NCBI RefSeq assembly: GCF_016658865.1
Contig: NZ_CP067992.1
Location: 825,001 to 889,000, forward strand
Source: Streptococcus mitis
GTDB lineage: Bacteria; Bacillota; Bacilli; Lactobacillales; Streptococcaceae
Direction: 5' to 3'
Length of the DNA: 64,000 nt
The notes below the pieces were generated by a model. That model saw only the letters and a list, made by a program, of their open reading frames with translations, searched no databases and had not been told where the DNA came from. This document shows, one piece after another, positions 36,461 to 45,417 of the stretch; position 1 is the first letter of the stretch, and every line of letters starts with the position of its first letter. A program made the translations under genes and the position numbers.

Positions 36461-36503
36461 TGTCAAGTTTTTTTCTTGACACCTGTTAGAAATCTGCTAT
36501 AAT
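36461..36503 (+). promoter_or_regulatory. promoter of rpsP-khpA with an inverted repeat over the -35
   Basis: TTGACA (36476-36481), 16 bases, TATAAT (36498-36503) with TGC in front: a near-consensus promoter. TGTCAAG (36461-36467) and CTTGACA (36475-36481) form a perfect 7-bp dyad with a T7 spacer that includes the -35. Confidence 0.8.
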
Positions 36504-36567
36504 AGAACATGTGCTAAATAGCTCAGCTATTTCACCGAAATAAAAAATAAGAAAAGAGACTTTAAAA

Positions 36568-36840
36568 ATGGCAGTTAAAATCCGTTTGACTCGTATGGGT
36601 TCTAAGAAAAAACCTTTCTACCGTATCAACGTAGCAGATTCACGTTCACCACGTGACGGACGTTTCATCGAAACAGTTGGAACTTACAACCCACTTGTTG
36701 CTGAAAACCAAGTAACTTTGAAAGAAGACCGCGTTCTTGCATGGTTGGCTGATGGAGCTCAACCTTCAGATACAGTTCGCAACATCCTTTCAAAAGAAGG
36801 TGTATTGAAGAAATTCCACGATTCTAAATTCTCAAAATAA
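36568..36840 (+). CDS. rpsP: 30S ribosomal protein S16
   Basis: Small-subunit assembly protein that binds 16S rRNA. At 90 aa it begins with [20 protein letters not shown], the family hallmark. AAGAAAAGAG is upstream. It is strongly expressed judging by codon choice and by its near-consensus promoter. khpA follows 19 bases later. Confidence 0.98.
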   Translation: MAVKIRLTRMGSKKKPFYRINVADSRSPRDGRFIETVGTYNPLVAENQVTLKEDRVLAWLADGAQPSDTVRNILSKEGVLKKFHDSKFSK

Positions 36841-36859
36841 GTTTAAAGTAGGTTGACAG

Positions 36860-37099
36860 ATGGATACGATTGAAAATCTCATTATTGCGATTGTGAAACC
36901 CTTGATTTCACAACCAGATGCCTTAACTATCAAGATTGAAGATACACCAGAATTCTTGGAATATCATTTGGATCTTGATCAAAGCGATGTGGGTCGTGTA
37001 ATCGGTCGTAAGGGTCGCACTATTTCTGCGATAAGAACGATTGTCTACTCTGTCCCAACTGAAGACAAAAAAGTAAGAATCGTTATTGACGAAAAGTAA
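36860..37099 (+). CDS. khpA: KH-domain RNA-binding protein KhpA
   Basis: A 79-aa single KH domain with the GRKG loop ([16 protein letters not shown]). In pneumococcus KhpA forms a complex with KhpB/EloR (Jag) that tunes cell elongation and RNA regulation. The rpsP-khpA order is conserved. A terminator follows. Confidence 0.93.
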   Translation: MDTIENLIIAIVKPLISQPDALTIKIEDTPEFLEYHLDLDQSDVGRVIGRKGRTISAIRTIVYSVPTEDKKVRIVIDEK

Positions 37100-37104
37100 G
37101 AAGG

Positions 37105-37129
37105 GCGGGACGAATGTCTCGCTTTTTTT
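37105..37129 (+). terminator. terminator after khpA
   Basis: GCGGGAC and GTCTCGC arms (one G-U pair), GAAT loop, T7. Confidence 0.85.
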
Positions 37130-37143
37130 GCAAGGAGTAGGAT

Positions 37144-37485
37144 ATGAAAGATTTAACGTTTAGACAATTACAAGACTACTTACTCGAACATTACCAGCAG
37201 TCTCGGACTGAGGAAGGTCTTTTTATCAAACTTGTGGAGGAAGTCGGAGAAGTAGCTGAAGTTTTGAATGGGCGCTCTGGTCGAAAAGAGGGCGTTCAGG
37301 ATTCTAATGAGGAACTAGCAAAAGAACTGGCTGATATCATTCACTACACCGTCGCAATCGCAGCTATTAATCATATTGATCTCACTAAAAGCATCTTTGA
37401 GAAAGACAAAACTGCAGCCATTAAGTACCAACATGAACGTGATTTGGAAGGTTTTTTGGAGAACTTCCAAGAGAACTCGGAATAA
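37144..37485 (+). CDS. MazG-like nucleotide pyrophosphohydrolase
   Basis: A 113-aa all-alpha NTP pyrophosphohydrolase of the MazG-like type. The metal motif EEVGEVAEVLNGR occurs near residue 32, with the second acidic pair in LAKELADIIHYTVAIA near residue 63. It probably hydrolyses non-canonical or excess (d)NTPs. AAGGAGTAGG lies before the ATG. The substrate is not defined. Confidence 0.82.
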   Translation: MKDLTFRQLQDYLLEHYQQSRTEEGLFIKLVEEVGEVAEVLNGRSGRKEGVQDSNEELAKELADIIHYTVAIAAINHIDLTKSIFEKDKTAAIKYQHERDLEGFLENFQENSE

Positions 37486-37821
37486 CCTCTTTTTACTGAT
37501 ATGAAAGGTTTCTCCTAGCCTACGCTAGCTTGTATAGAGAAAGCAAGGAAAATGGTGGATTATGCTATCAAAGTAAGGAATCTCCAAGAGGTAGACAAGC
37601 TAGAACTTGTGAGACAAGAACGAGAAAAGCAGGTCAGCATAGCTGCCTCCTTTATAGGCAATGAGAGAGAATTTATCAGCTTGAAAGAGTAATAGAATGC
37701 ATAAAATACTAATCCTAGAAATAGCATCTAGCATTTTACTATGCTACAATGGAAAGACAGTCTCAAAGAATTATAGTCAATTAATCTTGAGAATAGCTAC
37801 TTTTAAAGGGAGTAACAATCT
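37486..37821. other. intergenic region with a doubtful 46-aa ORF
   Basis: The frame 37552-37692 (MVDYAIKVRNLQEVDKLELV..., ending LKE) has an AAGGA too close to the ATG and no family. It may be a relic of a larger gene. The last ~120 bases form the upstream region of the EamA gene, with AAAGGGAG before its start. Confidence 0.35.
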
Positions 37822-38724
37822 ATGAACGAGAAAACAAAAGCATACATAGCTGCCTTATCCTTTTCAGCAATCATTGGTTTTTCTTTTTTATTTACTAAGA
37901 TTGCTTTAGGCTATGCCAGTCCTCTCACAAACTTAGCGCATCGCTATACAATTGCAGCTTTAGTAATGGTCGTTCTTAATCAAACAAAACTTATTAAAGT
38001 GAGTTTAAGTAGAAAAGATATTCTTTCTATTCTTCCTATGAGCCTTTTCTATCCGCTTTTCTTTTTTATTTTTCAATCCTTTGCTTTACAGTATATATCG
38101 TCTTCTGAAGCTGGAATTTTACAGGCTCTTGTCCCGATTTTTACTCTCCTTTTAGCATCGGCTTTTCTCAAGGAAAAGACAAGCTTGCTTCAAAAGTTCT
38201 TTTTATTTTTATCCGTAGCAGGAGTAGTTTTCATCTTCCTTAGTAAAGGAGCTAACTTTGGTACTGAGACTGCTAGTTTTGGCTTTCTCTTGATGTTGGG
38301 ATCTGTTCTCGCCAATGCACTAAACAATATCCTCAGCAAGGCTAAAGGAGATCGCTATCGGGCCATGGATATGACAGCTGTTGTGATATTTGTTGGCTTC
38401 GTCACCTTTAATACGTTGAGTCTGACCTCGCACTATCTAGATGGCAACATATTAGCCTACGTTGCACCTCTCGGACAGCTTCCTTATCTGTTTTCCATTC
38501 TTTATTTGGGAATTTTAGCCTCTATCGTTACTGGTAGTCTCTCTATCTATGCTATTGTTCGACTTGGAGCATCAACCGTCAGTGTCTTTGGTAATCTTGG
38601 AACAGTTTTGACCATTCTAGCCGGAGCTCTTATCCTCCACGAACCAATTTATAGCTACCATGTAATCGGAGCAACTTTGATTATTGCTGGAATTTTAGGC
38701 ATGAATCTGATGAGAAAAAAGTAA
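37822..38724 (+). CDS. EamA/DMT family transporter
   Basis: A 300-aa membrane protein with ten predicted helices in two EamA repeats (first half 1-140, second half about 150-298). DMT permeases of this kind export metabolites or drugs; the substrate cannot be read from the sequence. It appears to be a single gene. Its neighbours are two hydrolases, with no clear shared pathway. Confidence 0.85.
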   Translation: MNEKTKAYIAALSFSAIIGFSFLFTKIALGYASPLTNLAHRYTIAALVMVVLNQTKLIKVSLSRKDILSILPMSLFYPLFFFIFQSFALQYISSSEAGILQALVPIFTLLLASAFLKEKTSLLQKFFLFLSVAGVVFIFLSKGANFGTETASFGFLLMLGSVLANALNNILSKAKGDRYRAMDMTAVVIFVGFVTFNTLSLTSHYLDGNILAYVAPLGQLPYLFSILYLGILASIVTGSLSIYAIVRLGASTVSVFGNLGTVLTILAGALILHEPIYSYHVIGATLIIAGILGMNLMRKK

Positions 38725-38873
38725 AGATTGCTGAGCAGTCTTTTTCTTAATCTAAATGATACAGAAAATTCAAAATTTTTAATGGACTTAAGTTTAGAAA
38801 ACGATGATTTTAATATAGCATGATAAAATAGATAAAACGAATGACACTAGGATAAAGAGGAGAGAGTGTAATA

Positions 38874-39731
38874 ATGAAGCAAAATGATATAGCTGAAGCT
38901 ATTGCTTTTTATAACAGAAAACCTGAGACTTTAGTACGTCACATTATACCAGTCTTAGATTGTGACTTGGTTGTTTATCATCGTCCTGGAAACGCAAGTA
39001 AAGGCCACATTATTTTTTATCATGGAGCTTGTGGCCGTAGTCAGATGTGGGCCCACCAGTATGATGCCTTTGAAGGATTTGACCTCTACTTTGTCAATGT
39101 TAGAGGACAGGGTGAATCACCTATGAAAGTTGGTTTACCTGACTTGGAAGGCGCTGTTCAAGATGTAGATGCTATTTTGTCCTATTTCCAGCTAGATAAG
39201 GTGATATTGGTTGGTCATTCTTGGGGAGGGAATCCACTTCAAGAGTACACCTATCGTCATCCAAATCGAGTTCTAGCCTTGGTCATGGTAGATAGTTGGG
39301 GACAGCATCGTTACCTATCAGATAAAGAGAAAAATCGCATAAAATATAGTTCCCTTATGTACAAAACGATTCCTTGGAAGATGATTGCAGGTAAGAACTC
39401 AAAAATGTGTACAGATAATCCTATCACAAGAGAATTAGTCAAGGCGGCCATTATAGAAACTGGGAGAGATGTTTTTTTGAACCTTGGAATCACAGGTTTT
39501 TTGGCTGTCCATGAGATAGAAGGTTATCAAGGAAATCCTCCCATGCTTTTAGTAAGAGGAGAAAATGATTTTCCAAAACACCTAAAAATGATCTACGATG
39601 GGATCATTGCCTTAAATCCCAATGCGCGTCAAGTAACGATTTCAGATAGCAAACACCAACCTATGAATGACCATCCTGAAGAGTTTAATCAGATAATTGG
39701 TGAATTCTTTGAAGAAGTAGTAGGCCCATAA
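38874..39731 (+). CDS. alpha/beta hydrolase
   Basis: A 285-aa serine hydrolase of the alpha/beta fold. Nucleophile motif GHSWGG is near residue 113. An acidic residue follows in LVRGENDFP, and the catalytic His is in SKHQPMNDHPE near the end. An oxyanion-type HGACGRS occurs near residue 50. There is no signal peptide. The substrate is unknown. AGGAGAGAG is upstream. Confidence 0.82.
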   Translation: MKQNDIAEAIAFYNRKPETLVRHIIPVLDCDLVVYHRPGNASKGHIIFYHGACGRSQMWAHQYDAFEGFDLYFVNVRGQGESPMKVGLPDLEGAVQDVDAILSYFQLDKVILVGHSWGGNPLQEYTYRHPNRVLALVMVDSWGQHRYLSDKEKNRIKYSSLMYKTIPWKMIAGKNSKMCTDNPITRELVKAAIIETGRDVFLNLGITGFLAVHEIEGYQGNPPMLLVRGENDFPKHLKMIYDGIIALNPNARQVTISDSKHQPMNDHPEEFNQIIGEFFEEVVGP

Positions 39732-39828
39732 GATAGGATCTATCCAACTTGAGAAAATCCTTGGAACGTGTTAAAATAAAGGATAAGGATTTTTAATAAT
39801 TCATTATATAGAACGAGTGGGTTTCTTT

Positions 39829-40617
39829 ATGAAGAGGATTGAAGTATCTACAGAAATTGGTAGTCTCTCTGTTACTTATCAAAAGCAAAAGAAAATGCTA
39901 GTTTGTTTAAGTGGTGCAGGTTTGCTACCAAGTTATGAAAATTTTTCACTTATACTTGAAAAACTTCCTCCTACAATTGGTTATTTGACTATTGATTTTC
40001 CGAACACAGGTAGGAGTCCGATTCATGACCAAGCTGGAAAAAATCTGGATAATCTTGCAGATGCAGTTTATGAAGTACTTGAAGAATTGGCGATTTCTGA
40101 ATATATACTTTGTGTACATAGTTTGAGTGGAATTTTAGCTTGCAAATTGCTCAACAAACCAATTAAGTGTCAGGCTTTACTAGCAATGGAACCGACAACT
40201 AAAAAAGTCATGTTTGCTGATTTTTCAGAAGATCCTTATCCAGAAATGGAAGAGCAGATGAGGCTGATTGAGGAGTGTGGTCCTGAACTTTATTTTAAGA
40301 ACTTAACTCAAGCCACATTTAGCCCTGAAATTAATAAAGAAATCTGGGAAATAATGCAAGAAAAAGGTTCAGAGTTGGAAAATCAAGATCCAGGATTTCA
40401 GATATCTGGAGAGATTACTGAGGAAGATTTTGAGAATGTATTTGTAGAAGCTCATATCCCTGTGTTTATTTTTTGTCAGGCTTATAGAGAAAAAGAGTAC
40501 AGAGAATCAGAATATTGGACTTCCAATACTAAACTCATTTTAGGAGGGAATCACCATTATTTACAATGGTCAGAATCAGAAAAAATTGTGACTATTATTC
40601 GAGAATTGTCCGAATAA
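39829..40617 (+). CDS. alpha/beta hydrolase-like protein
   Basis: A 262-aa alpha/beta-fold protein. The nucleophile elbow is VHSLSG rather than GHSxGG, about residue 97. CLSGAG precedes it as an oxyanion segment, and a late GGNHHYLQW offers the catalytic His. The ATG at 39829 is preferred; a GTG at 39817 adds four residues but lacks a site. GAGTGGG is the only candidate ribosome binding site. It may be a divergent or specialised relative of the preceding hydrolase. The substrate is unknown. Confidence 0.7.
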   Translation: MKRIEVSTEIGSLSVTYQKQKKMLVCLSGAGLLPSYENFSLILEKLPPTIGYLTIDFPNTGRSPIHDQAGKNLDNLADAVYEVLEELAISEYILCVHSLSGILACKLLNKPIKCQALLAMEPTTKKVMFADFSEDPYPEMEEQMRLIEECGPELYFKNLTQATFSPEINKEIWEIMQEKGSELENQDPGFQISGEITEEDFENVFVEAHIPVFIFCQAYREKEYRESEYWTSNTKLILGGNHHYLQWSESEKIVTIIRELSE

Positions 40618-40647
40618 GATGGAAAGAAATAGAGTACAGGAGACAAG

Positions 40648-41166
40648 ATGAACTACTTTAATGTTGGGAAAATCGTCAATACGCAGGGGTTGCAGGGGGA
40701 GATGCGAGTCTTGTCTGTGACGGATTTTGCAGAAGAACGGTTTAAAAAAGGTACTGAGCTGGCTTTGTTTGATGAAAAAGATCAGTTTGTTCAAACAGTG
40801 ACCATCGCTAGCCACCGTAAACAGAAGAACTTTGACATTATTAAATTCAAAGATATGTACCATATCAACGCTATCGAAAAGTACAAGGGATACAGTCTCA
40901 AGGTTGCTGAGGAAGATTTGAATGACCTAGACGATGGTGAATTCTACTATCACGAGATTATCGGTTTGGAAGTCTATGAGGGTGATAACTTGATTGGAAC
41001 CATCAAAGAAATCCTGCAACCAGGTGCTAACGATGTCTGGGTGGTCAAGCGAAAAGGCAAGCGTGATTTGCTCTTGCCTTATATCCCACCAGTGATTCTC
41101 AATGTTGATATTCCAAATAACCGCGTCGATGTGGAAATCTTAGAAGGGTTAGACGATGAAGATTGA
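40648..41166 (+). CDS. rimM: ribosome maturation factor RimM
   Basis: Binds S19 and assists 30S head assembly. At 172 aa it has the N-terminal beta barrel ([20 protein letters not shown]) and the C-terminal PRC-barrel domain ([22 protein letters not shown]). It overlaps trmD by 11 bases, the classic rimM-trmD coupling, here separated from rpsP by several genes. Confidence 0.96.
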   Translation: MNYFNVGKIVNTQGLQGEMRVLSVTDFAEERFKKGTELALFDEKDQFVQTVTIASHRKQKNFDIIKFKDMYHINAIEKYKGYSLKVAEEDLNDLDDGEFYYHEIIGLEVYEGDNLIGTIKEILQPGANDVWVVKRKGKRDLLLPYIPPVILNVDIPNNRVDVEILEGLDDED

Positions 41167-41875
41167 TATTTTAACCCTTTTTCCAGAGATGTTTTCTCCG
41201 CTAGAGCACTCAATCGTTGGAAAGGCTCGAGAAAAGGGGCTCTTGGATATCCAGTATCATAATTTTCGAGAAAATGCTGAAAAAGCCCGTCACGTTGATG
41301 ATGAGCCATATGGAGGCGGTCAGGGGATGTTGCTCCGCGCGCAACCCATTTTCGATGCCTTTGATGCTATTGAAAAGAAAAATCCGCGCGTCATTCTCCT
41401 CGATCCAGCTGGAAAGCAGTTTGATCAGGCTTATGCTGAGGATTTGGCCAAAGAAGAGGAACTGATTTTTATCTGTGGTCACTATGAGGGCTATGATGAG
41501 CGCATTAAGACCTTGGTGACAGATGAGATTTCCTTGGGGGATTATGTCCTTACTGGAGGAGAATTGGCGGCTATGACCATGATTGATGCGACGGTTCGCC
41601 TGATTCCAGAAGTGATTGGCAAGGAATCTAGCCACCAAGATGATAGTTTTTCTTCTGGCCTTCTTGAATATCCTCAGTACACACGTCCCTATGATTATCG
41701 AGGTATGCTTGTTCCAGATGTACTTATGAGCGGGCACCATGAAAAGATTCGTCAGTGGCGATTGTATGAGAGTTTAAAGAAAACCTACGAGCGCAGACCG
41801 GATTTGCTTGAACATTATCAACTGACAGCAGAAGAAGAAAAAATGCTGGCAGAAATCAAAGAAAACAAAGAATAA
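41156..41875 (+). CDS. trmD: tRNA (guanine37-N1)-methyltransferase
   Basis: SPOUT methyltransferase that makes m1G37 and prevents frameshifting; essential in bacteria. At 239 aa it shows the deep-knot signature: [26 protein letters not shown] and [14 protein letters not shown]. It starts inside rimM. The ATP-cone gene follows 11 bases later. Confidence 0.97.
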   Translation: MKIDILTLFPEMFSPLEHSIVGKAREKGLLDIQYHNFRENAEKARHVDDEPYGGGQGMLLRAQPIFDAFDAIEKKNPRVILLDPAGKQFDQAYAEDLAKEEELIFICGHYEGYDERIKTLVTDEISLGDYVLTGGELAAMTMIDATVRLIPEVIGKESSHQDDSFSSGLLEYPQYTRPYDYRGMLVPDVLMSGHHEKIRQWRLYESLKKTYERRPDLLEHYQLTAEEEKMLAEIKENKE

Positions 41876-41886
41876 AGGAGAAACCT

Positions 41887-42225
41887 ATGCAAGTAATCAA
41901 ACGTGATGGAGAAATTGCCGAATTTAATCCAGATAAGATTTACCAAGCTATCTTAAAGGCAGCTCAGACTGTCTATGTATTGACAGACGATTTGCGTCAA
42001 AACCTTGCACAAGTCACTAAGAAAGTGGTTTTGGACTTGGAGGAAGCCAAGGTTGAACGTGCGACTATCAGCATGATTCAGTCTTTGGTTGAACATCGTT
42101 TACTGGGTGCAGGTTACATTACCATTGCAGAACACTACATTTCCTATCGTTTACAACGTGACTTGGAAAGAAGTGGTTATGGAGATCATATCGCGGTTCA
42201 TTTACATTTTGAACAAGTTCGCTAA
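41887..42225 (+). CDS. stand-alone ATP-cone domain protein
   Basis: A 112-aa protein. Residues about 1-90 form an ATP-cone (VIKRDGEIAEFNPDKIYQAI, then ITIAEHYISYRL), the nucleotide-sensing module found at the N-terminus of ribonucleotide reductases and in NrdR. No zinc ribbon and no reductase domain is attached. It is probably a small nucleotide-binding regulator. It lies directly behind trmD, which may indicate co-transcription, and a bidirectional terminator follows. Confidence 0.8.
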   Translation: MQVIKRDGEIAEFNPDKIYQAILKAAQTVYVLTDDLRQNLAQVTKKVVLDLEEAKVERATISMIQSLVEHRLLGAGYITIAEHYISYRLQRDLERSGYGDHIAVHLHFEQVR

Positions 42226-42228
42226 GAA

Positions 42229-42268
42229 AAAAGAGTGGGATGAAGCAACTACATCTCACTCTTTCTTA
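42229..42268. terminator. bidirectional terminator
   Basis: AAAGAGTGGGATG pairs with CATCTCACTCTTT around an eight-base loop between converging genes. Confidence 0.8.
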
Positions 42269-42576
42269 AATCTATTTTTTTGGGCTGTTTGGACGGTTGA
42301 AGGGACAAATCGTAGGCGTTGAATATCGCTTATGCGGATAATACGGGTCACATTTTTGGCAAAATTTTTCACGATAACTTGCTGGCGCTGTTGATCGTAT
42401 TTGATGATGTCACCTGTAAAACTTGTCTCTGACAAGATAAGGTGAACAGCGGTTTGTTTCTGGATAGCCTCTTCAATAGTAGCAGTCAGGGAGTTGGTTT
42501 CAGTTTGGTCAGGTTGGTCATGTCCATTTAAAAAGTCATGTATTTTATTTAGAACTTGCTGAAATTTATGTCTCAT
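42256..42576 (-). CDS. conserved hypothetical protein, 106 aa
   Basis: Soluble 106-aa protein. The N-terminal half is polar and helical. Residues about 45-95 look like a small beta-barrel (SFTGDIIKYDQQRQQVIVKNF, then RIIRISDIQRLRFV), reminiscent of YolD-like or Sm-like folds, but I cannot assign a family. The ATG follows AGGGAGGCC. Its 3' end overlaps the terminator shared with the ATP-cone gene. Confidence 0.7.
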   Translation of the reverse strand: MRHKFQQVLNKIHDFLNGHDQPDQTETNSLTATIEEAIQKQTAVHLILSETSFTGDIIKYDQQRQQVIVKNFAKNVTRIIRISDIQRLRFVPSTVQTAQKNRFKKE

Positions 42577-42675
42577 ATTGGCCTCCCTTCTTTTATATCA
42601 ATATTATATAAAATTTTCCTTAAATCTACAAGATTTTACGAATAAACTAATGAAAGCTAAAAAAAGGAGAAGAAA

Positions 42676-42891
42676 ATGGCAGAATTTACATTTGAAATCG
42701 AAGAGCACTTGTTGACTCTTTCTGAAAACGAAAAAGGTTGGACCAAGGAAATCAACCGTGTGAGCTTTAATGGTGCCCCTGCAAAGTTTGATATTCGTGC
42801 TTGGAGTCCAGATCATACTAAAATGGGCAAGGGAATTACCCTCTCCAATGAAGAATTTCAAACCATGGTGGATGCCTTTAAAGGCAACTAA
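42676..42891 (+). CDS. YdbC-like PC4/Sub1-type ssDNA-binding protein
   Basis: A 71-aa protein matching the bacterial YdbC family, dimeric relatives of the eukaryotic PC4 coactivator that bind single-stranded DNA. Characteristic pieces are the GWTKEINRVSFNG strand region and the KMGKGITLSNEEFQTMVDAF ending. AAAGGAGAAG precedes the ATG. A short BOX element begins right after the stop. Confidence 0.88.
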   Translation: MAEFTFEIEEHLLTLSENEKGWTKEINRVSFNGAPAKFDIRAWSPDHTKMGKGITLSNEEFQTMVDAFKGN

Positions 42892-42892
42892 T

Positions 42893-42995
42893 ACTCAATG
42901 AAAATCAAAGAGCAAACTAGGAAGCTAGCCGTAGGCAGTACTTGAGTACGGCAAGGCGAAGCTGACGTGGTTTGAATTTGATTTTCGAAGAGTAT
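42893..42995. repeat. short BOX element (boxA-boxC, no boxB array)
   Basis: Starts TACTCAATGAAAATCAAAG and ends TTTTCGAAGAGTA like the larger element at 29203. It contains ACGGCAAGGCGAAGCTGACG, close to the BOX consensus, and lacks the 45-bp repeats. Confidence 0.88.
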
Positions 42996-43013
42996 AAGTT
43001 TTCAAAATGAAAG

Positions 43014-43050
43014 AAAAGGATACTGAGTCATGACAACTCGATATCCTTTT
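43014..43050. terminator. terminator downstream of bioY
   Basis: AAAGGATA and TATCCTTT arms around a GAGTC/GACTC-like interior, with T-rich flanks. It can act on bioY (minus) and on readthrough from the left. Confidence 0.65.
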
Positions 43051-43587
43051 TTAGTTAGCAAAGTAAGCCTGATTTTTAAGGCGTTGAAGTAATGGACGGC
43101 TAATAAAACTAATAGCAATAATTTTACCAAGATCTGGGATGATAAAGGGAAATACCCCCACAACAAGAGCTTTTTCAAATGGCATTCCAGCTAGGAAATG
43201 TAATCCAATGATCCCACCAACAAAAACAAGTGTATCTCCCAAGAGATTTGCTAGAAAAATTCTGACAAAACCACTATCACTGTTAGTTAGAGAAGAGGTA
43301 AGTCCAGAATAAACAAGATAAAACCAAAGATAGCCTGCAGTAGGACCAATCAAAGCATGAAATCCAGCTCCACCTCCTGCAAAGACAGGAAGACCGATAG
43401 CACCTAGAAGAAGATAAAGTCCAACAGAAAGTACAGCCTCTCTGGGTCTAAAGACAGTAGCAATCAAGCCGATTGCAAAGTTTTGTAGAGTGAAGGGGAC
43501 GGGTCCAATCGGAAGACTGATTTGTGCCAATACCGCAATAAGAGCAGCCCCAATAGCAGGGATAGCATAAACGTGAGCTGTTTTCAA
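43051..43587 (-). CDS. bioY: BioY family biotin transporter (S component)
   Basis: A 178-aa membrane protein with about six helices. It is the substrate-binding S unit of an ECF transporter for biotin. The GPVPFTLQNFAIGLIATVFRPREA start and GPTAGYLWFY are typical BioY features. The energy module (EcfAAT) is not in the window, as usual in Firmicutes with shared ECF units. It is a single gene, probably under biotin control, but no operator was identified with confidence. Confidence 0.9.
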   Translation of the reverse strand: MKTAHVYAIPAIGAALIAVLAQISLPIGPVPFTLQNFAIGLIATVFRPREAVLSVGLYLLLGAIGLPVFAGGGAGFHALIGPTAGYLWFYLVYSGLTSSLTNSDSGFVRIFLANLLGDTLVFVGGIIGLHFLAGMPFEKALVVGVFPFIIPDLGKIIAISFISRPLLQRLKNQAYFAN

Positions 43588-43775
43588 AATAGTTAACCTC
43601 TTTTCTAATGTATAGTAACAATTATACTCGTAGGAGAAATATTGTCAACCGATTTTTAAGAACAAGGTAACAAATACTGTAACAGCCGATTTGCTGACTG
43701 GGTAAGTTGTTTTCATCGATTCGTAAATCATCAAAAAAGAAGCAGACACATTTGTATCAACTTCTTGTGTTTAGA

Positions 43776-45122
43776 TTAACGCATGGTTACAAATTCTTCA
43801 GATGCAGTTGGGTGAATCGCTACGGTTGCATCAAAGTCAGCCTTGGTTGCTCCCATTTTGATAGCAACGGCAAATCCTTGAATCATTTCATCAACGCCGT
43901 AACCAATTCCATGAAGTCCGACAACTTTTTCTTCTGAACCAGCTGTGATCAATTTGAAACGTGTTTCTTGACGGTTGCAAGTGCAAGCAGAGTACATAGA
44001 AGTAAAGCTTGATTTGTAAACCTTGATTTGGTCTTGACCGTATTCTTTAATAGCTTGTTCTTCTGTTAACCCAACAGTTCCGATAGCAGGGTGTGAAAAG
44101 ACAACAGTTGGAATAGTCGAGTAGTCCATTTTTGCAGTTATTTTGTCGTTAAAGAGGCGTTCAGATAGGGTACGTCCAGCCTTGATAGCAACTGGAGTCA
44201 ATTCTTTCTCACCCGTTACATCACCTAGAGCGTAGATTCCCTCAACAACAGTATTTTGGTATTCATCCACTTGGATAAAGCCACGTTCGTTTAGAGTGAC
44301 TCCAGCTTTTTCAAGTTGCAAGCCCTTAACGTTTGGACGGCGACCTGTAGCCCAGATAACTTGGCTAGCTGTGTGACTAGTACCATCTTCGAAATGAATG
44401 GTAATGCCTTCAGCAGTTTTTTCTAACTTGGCAGGGACTTTGTGAGTATGAAGTGGTAAGTTTGTTCTTTCCATTTCCTTGACTAAACCTTCAACGATGT
44501 AAGAATCAAAACCACGTAAAGGACGATCGCGACGAACAAAGAGATCTGTCTTGACACCAAAAGTGTGGAGTACGCCAGCCAATTCAACGGCAATATAACC
44601 AGCACCTAGAATAGCAACTGACTCTGGAAGTTCTTCCCAAGCAAATACATCATCAGAAGAGCCACCTAGCTCTGCACCAGGAATATTTGGAATGCTTGGA
44701 TGAGCACCAGTAGCAATTACGATATGTTTAGCACGAATGAGTTCACCATTTACACTGACAGTATGAGAATCTACAAATTCAGCATGGCCTTTAATCAAGT
44801 CTACACCGTTGCGTTTAAAACTGCCATCATAAGAAGAACGAGCGCGATCGATGTAGGCTTCACGATTGCGACGTAGGGTTGCAAAGTCAAAGTTAAGGTC
44901 AGTAGTTTTAAAACCGTAGTCTTCTCCAAATTGATGGAAAGTTTCAGCGATTTGTGCTCCGTACCACATGATTTTTTTAGGAACACAACCTACGTTGACG
45001 CAGGTTCCACCTAGTTTCTTTTCCTCAATAACGGCCGCTTTGGCTCCATGTTCACCAGCACGATTCATGGTAGCAATTCCTCCGCTACCTCCACCGATAG
45101 CAATGATATCATATTCTCTCAT
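43776..45122 (-). CDS. gor: glutathione-disulfide reductase
   Basis: FAD enzyme that reduces oxidised glutathione with NADPH, protecting against oxidative stress. It has an N-terminal FAD motif ([13 protein letters not shown]), redox-active Cys41 and Cys46 ([13 protein letters not shown]), a central NADPH motif ([11 protein letters not shown]) and a C-terminal dimer domain ending in [14 protein letters not shown] with the active-site His. At 448 aa it is full length. It is divergent from the MacA-like efflux operon. Confidence 0.95.
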   Translation of the reverse strand: MREYDIIAIGGGSGGIATMNRAGEHGAKAAVIEEKKLGGTCVNVGCVPKKIMWYGAQIAETFHQFGEDYGFKTTDLNFDFATLRRNREAYIDRARSSYDGSFKRNGVDLIKGHAEFVDSHTVSVNGELIRAKHIVIATGAHPSIPNIPGAELGGSSDDVFAWEELPESVAILGAGYIAVELAGVLHTFGVKTDLFVRRDRPLRGFDSYIVEGLVKEMERTNLPLHTHKVPAKLEKTAEGITIHFEDGTSHTASQVIWATGRRPNVKGLQLEKAGVTLNERGFIQVDEYQNTVVEGIYALGDVTGEKELTPVAIKAGRTLSERLFNDKITAKMDYSTIPTVVFSHPAIGTVGLTEEQAIKEYGQDQIKVYKSSFTSMYSACTCNRQETRFKLITAGSEEKVVGLHGIGYGVDEMIQGFAVAIKMGATKADFDATVAIHPTASEEFVTMR

Positions 45123-45242
45123 TGAAAACTCCTTTGTACTCCTTTAAATAGTAGAGTGTCATTTTTTGATAGTCATATTCTATCTTTTTTTTGATGTGAT
45201 TGCAAAAATCTGCTACGTTCAAAAAAAAATTAAAGAAAAGGC

Positions 45243-45283
45243 TTGCAAAAAGGGGAAATAAAGTGTACTATATAACTAGTACA
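45243..45283 (+). promoter_or_regulatory. promoter-like site with a palindromic operator
   Basis: TTGCAA (45243-45248), 17 bases, TACTAT. The dyad TGTACTA-N6-TAGTACA (45264-45283) covers the -10 and resembles operators of YtrA-type GntR repressors. It lies between gor and the efflux operon; which gene it controls is not certain. Confidence 0.5.
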
Positions 45284-45303
45284 ATAACGATAAAAATAAA
45301 TTC

Positions 45304-45381
45304 CGAACAATAATTGAATCCCGAAATGTCATTATTTCGTTCTGAACGGTTATTGTTTATATTTGCTAATTTTTATATAAT
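45304..45381 (+). promoter_or_regulatory. efflux operon promoter with nested inverted repeats
   Basis: TTGTTT (45353-45358), 17 bases, TATAAT (45376-45381), then AAAAAGGAG before the ATG at 45418. AACAATAA and TTATTGTT form an outer dyad whose right arm overlaps the -35. CGAAAT and ATTTCG form an inner one. Confidence 0.6.
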
Positions 45382-45417
45382 ATTGTTAAGGACTTTAAAT
45401 CAAAAAGGAGTTTCATT

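Noticed and set aside
36461..36500. Divergent promoter for the 47-aa ORF using the left arm of the rpsP dyad as -35
   Set aside because: No acceptable -10 occurs at 16-18 bases on the minus strand.
37552..37692. 46-aa ORF between the MazG-like and EamA genes
   Set aside because: The ribosome binding site is too close to the ATG and no family is recognised. It is kept only as a note on the intergenic region.
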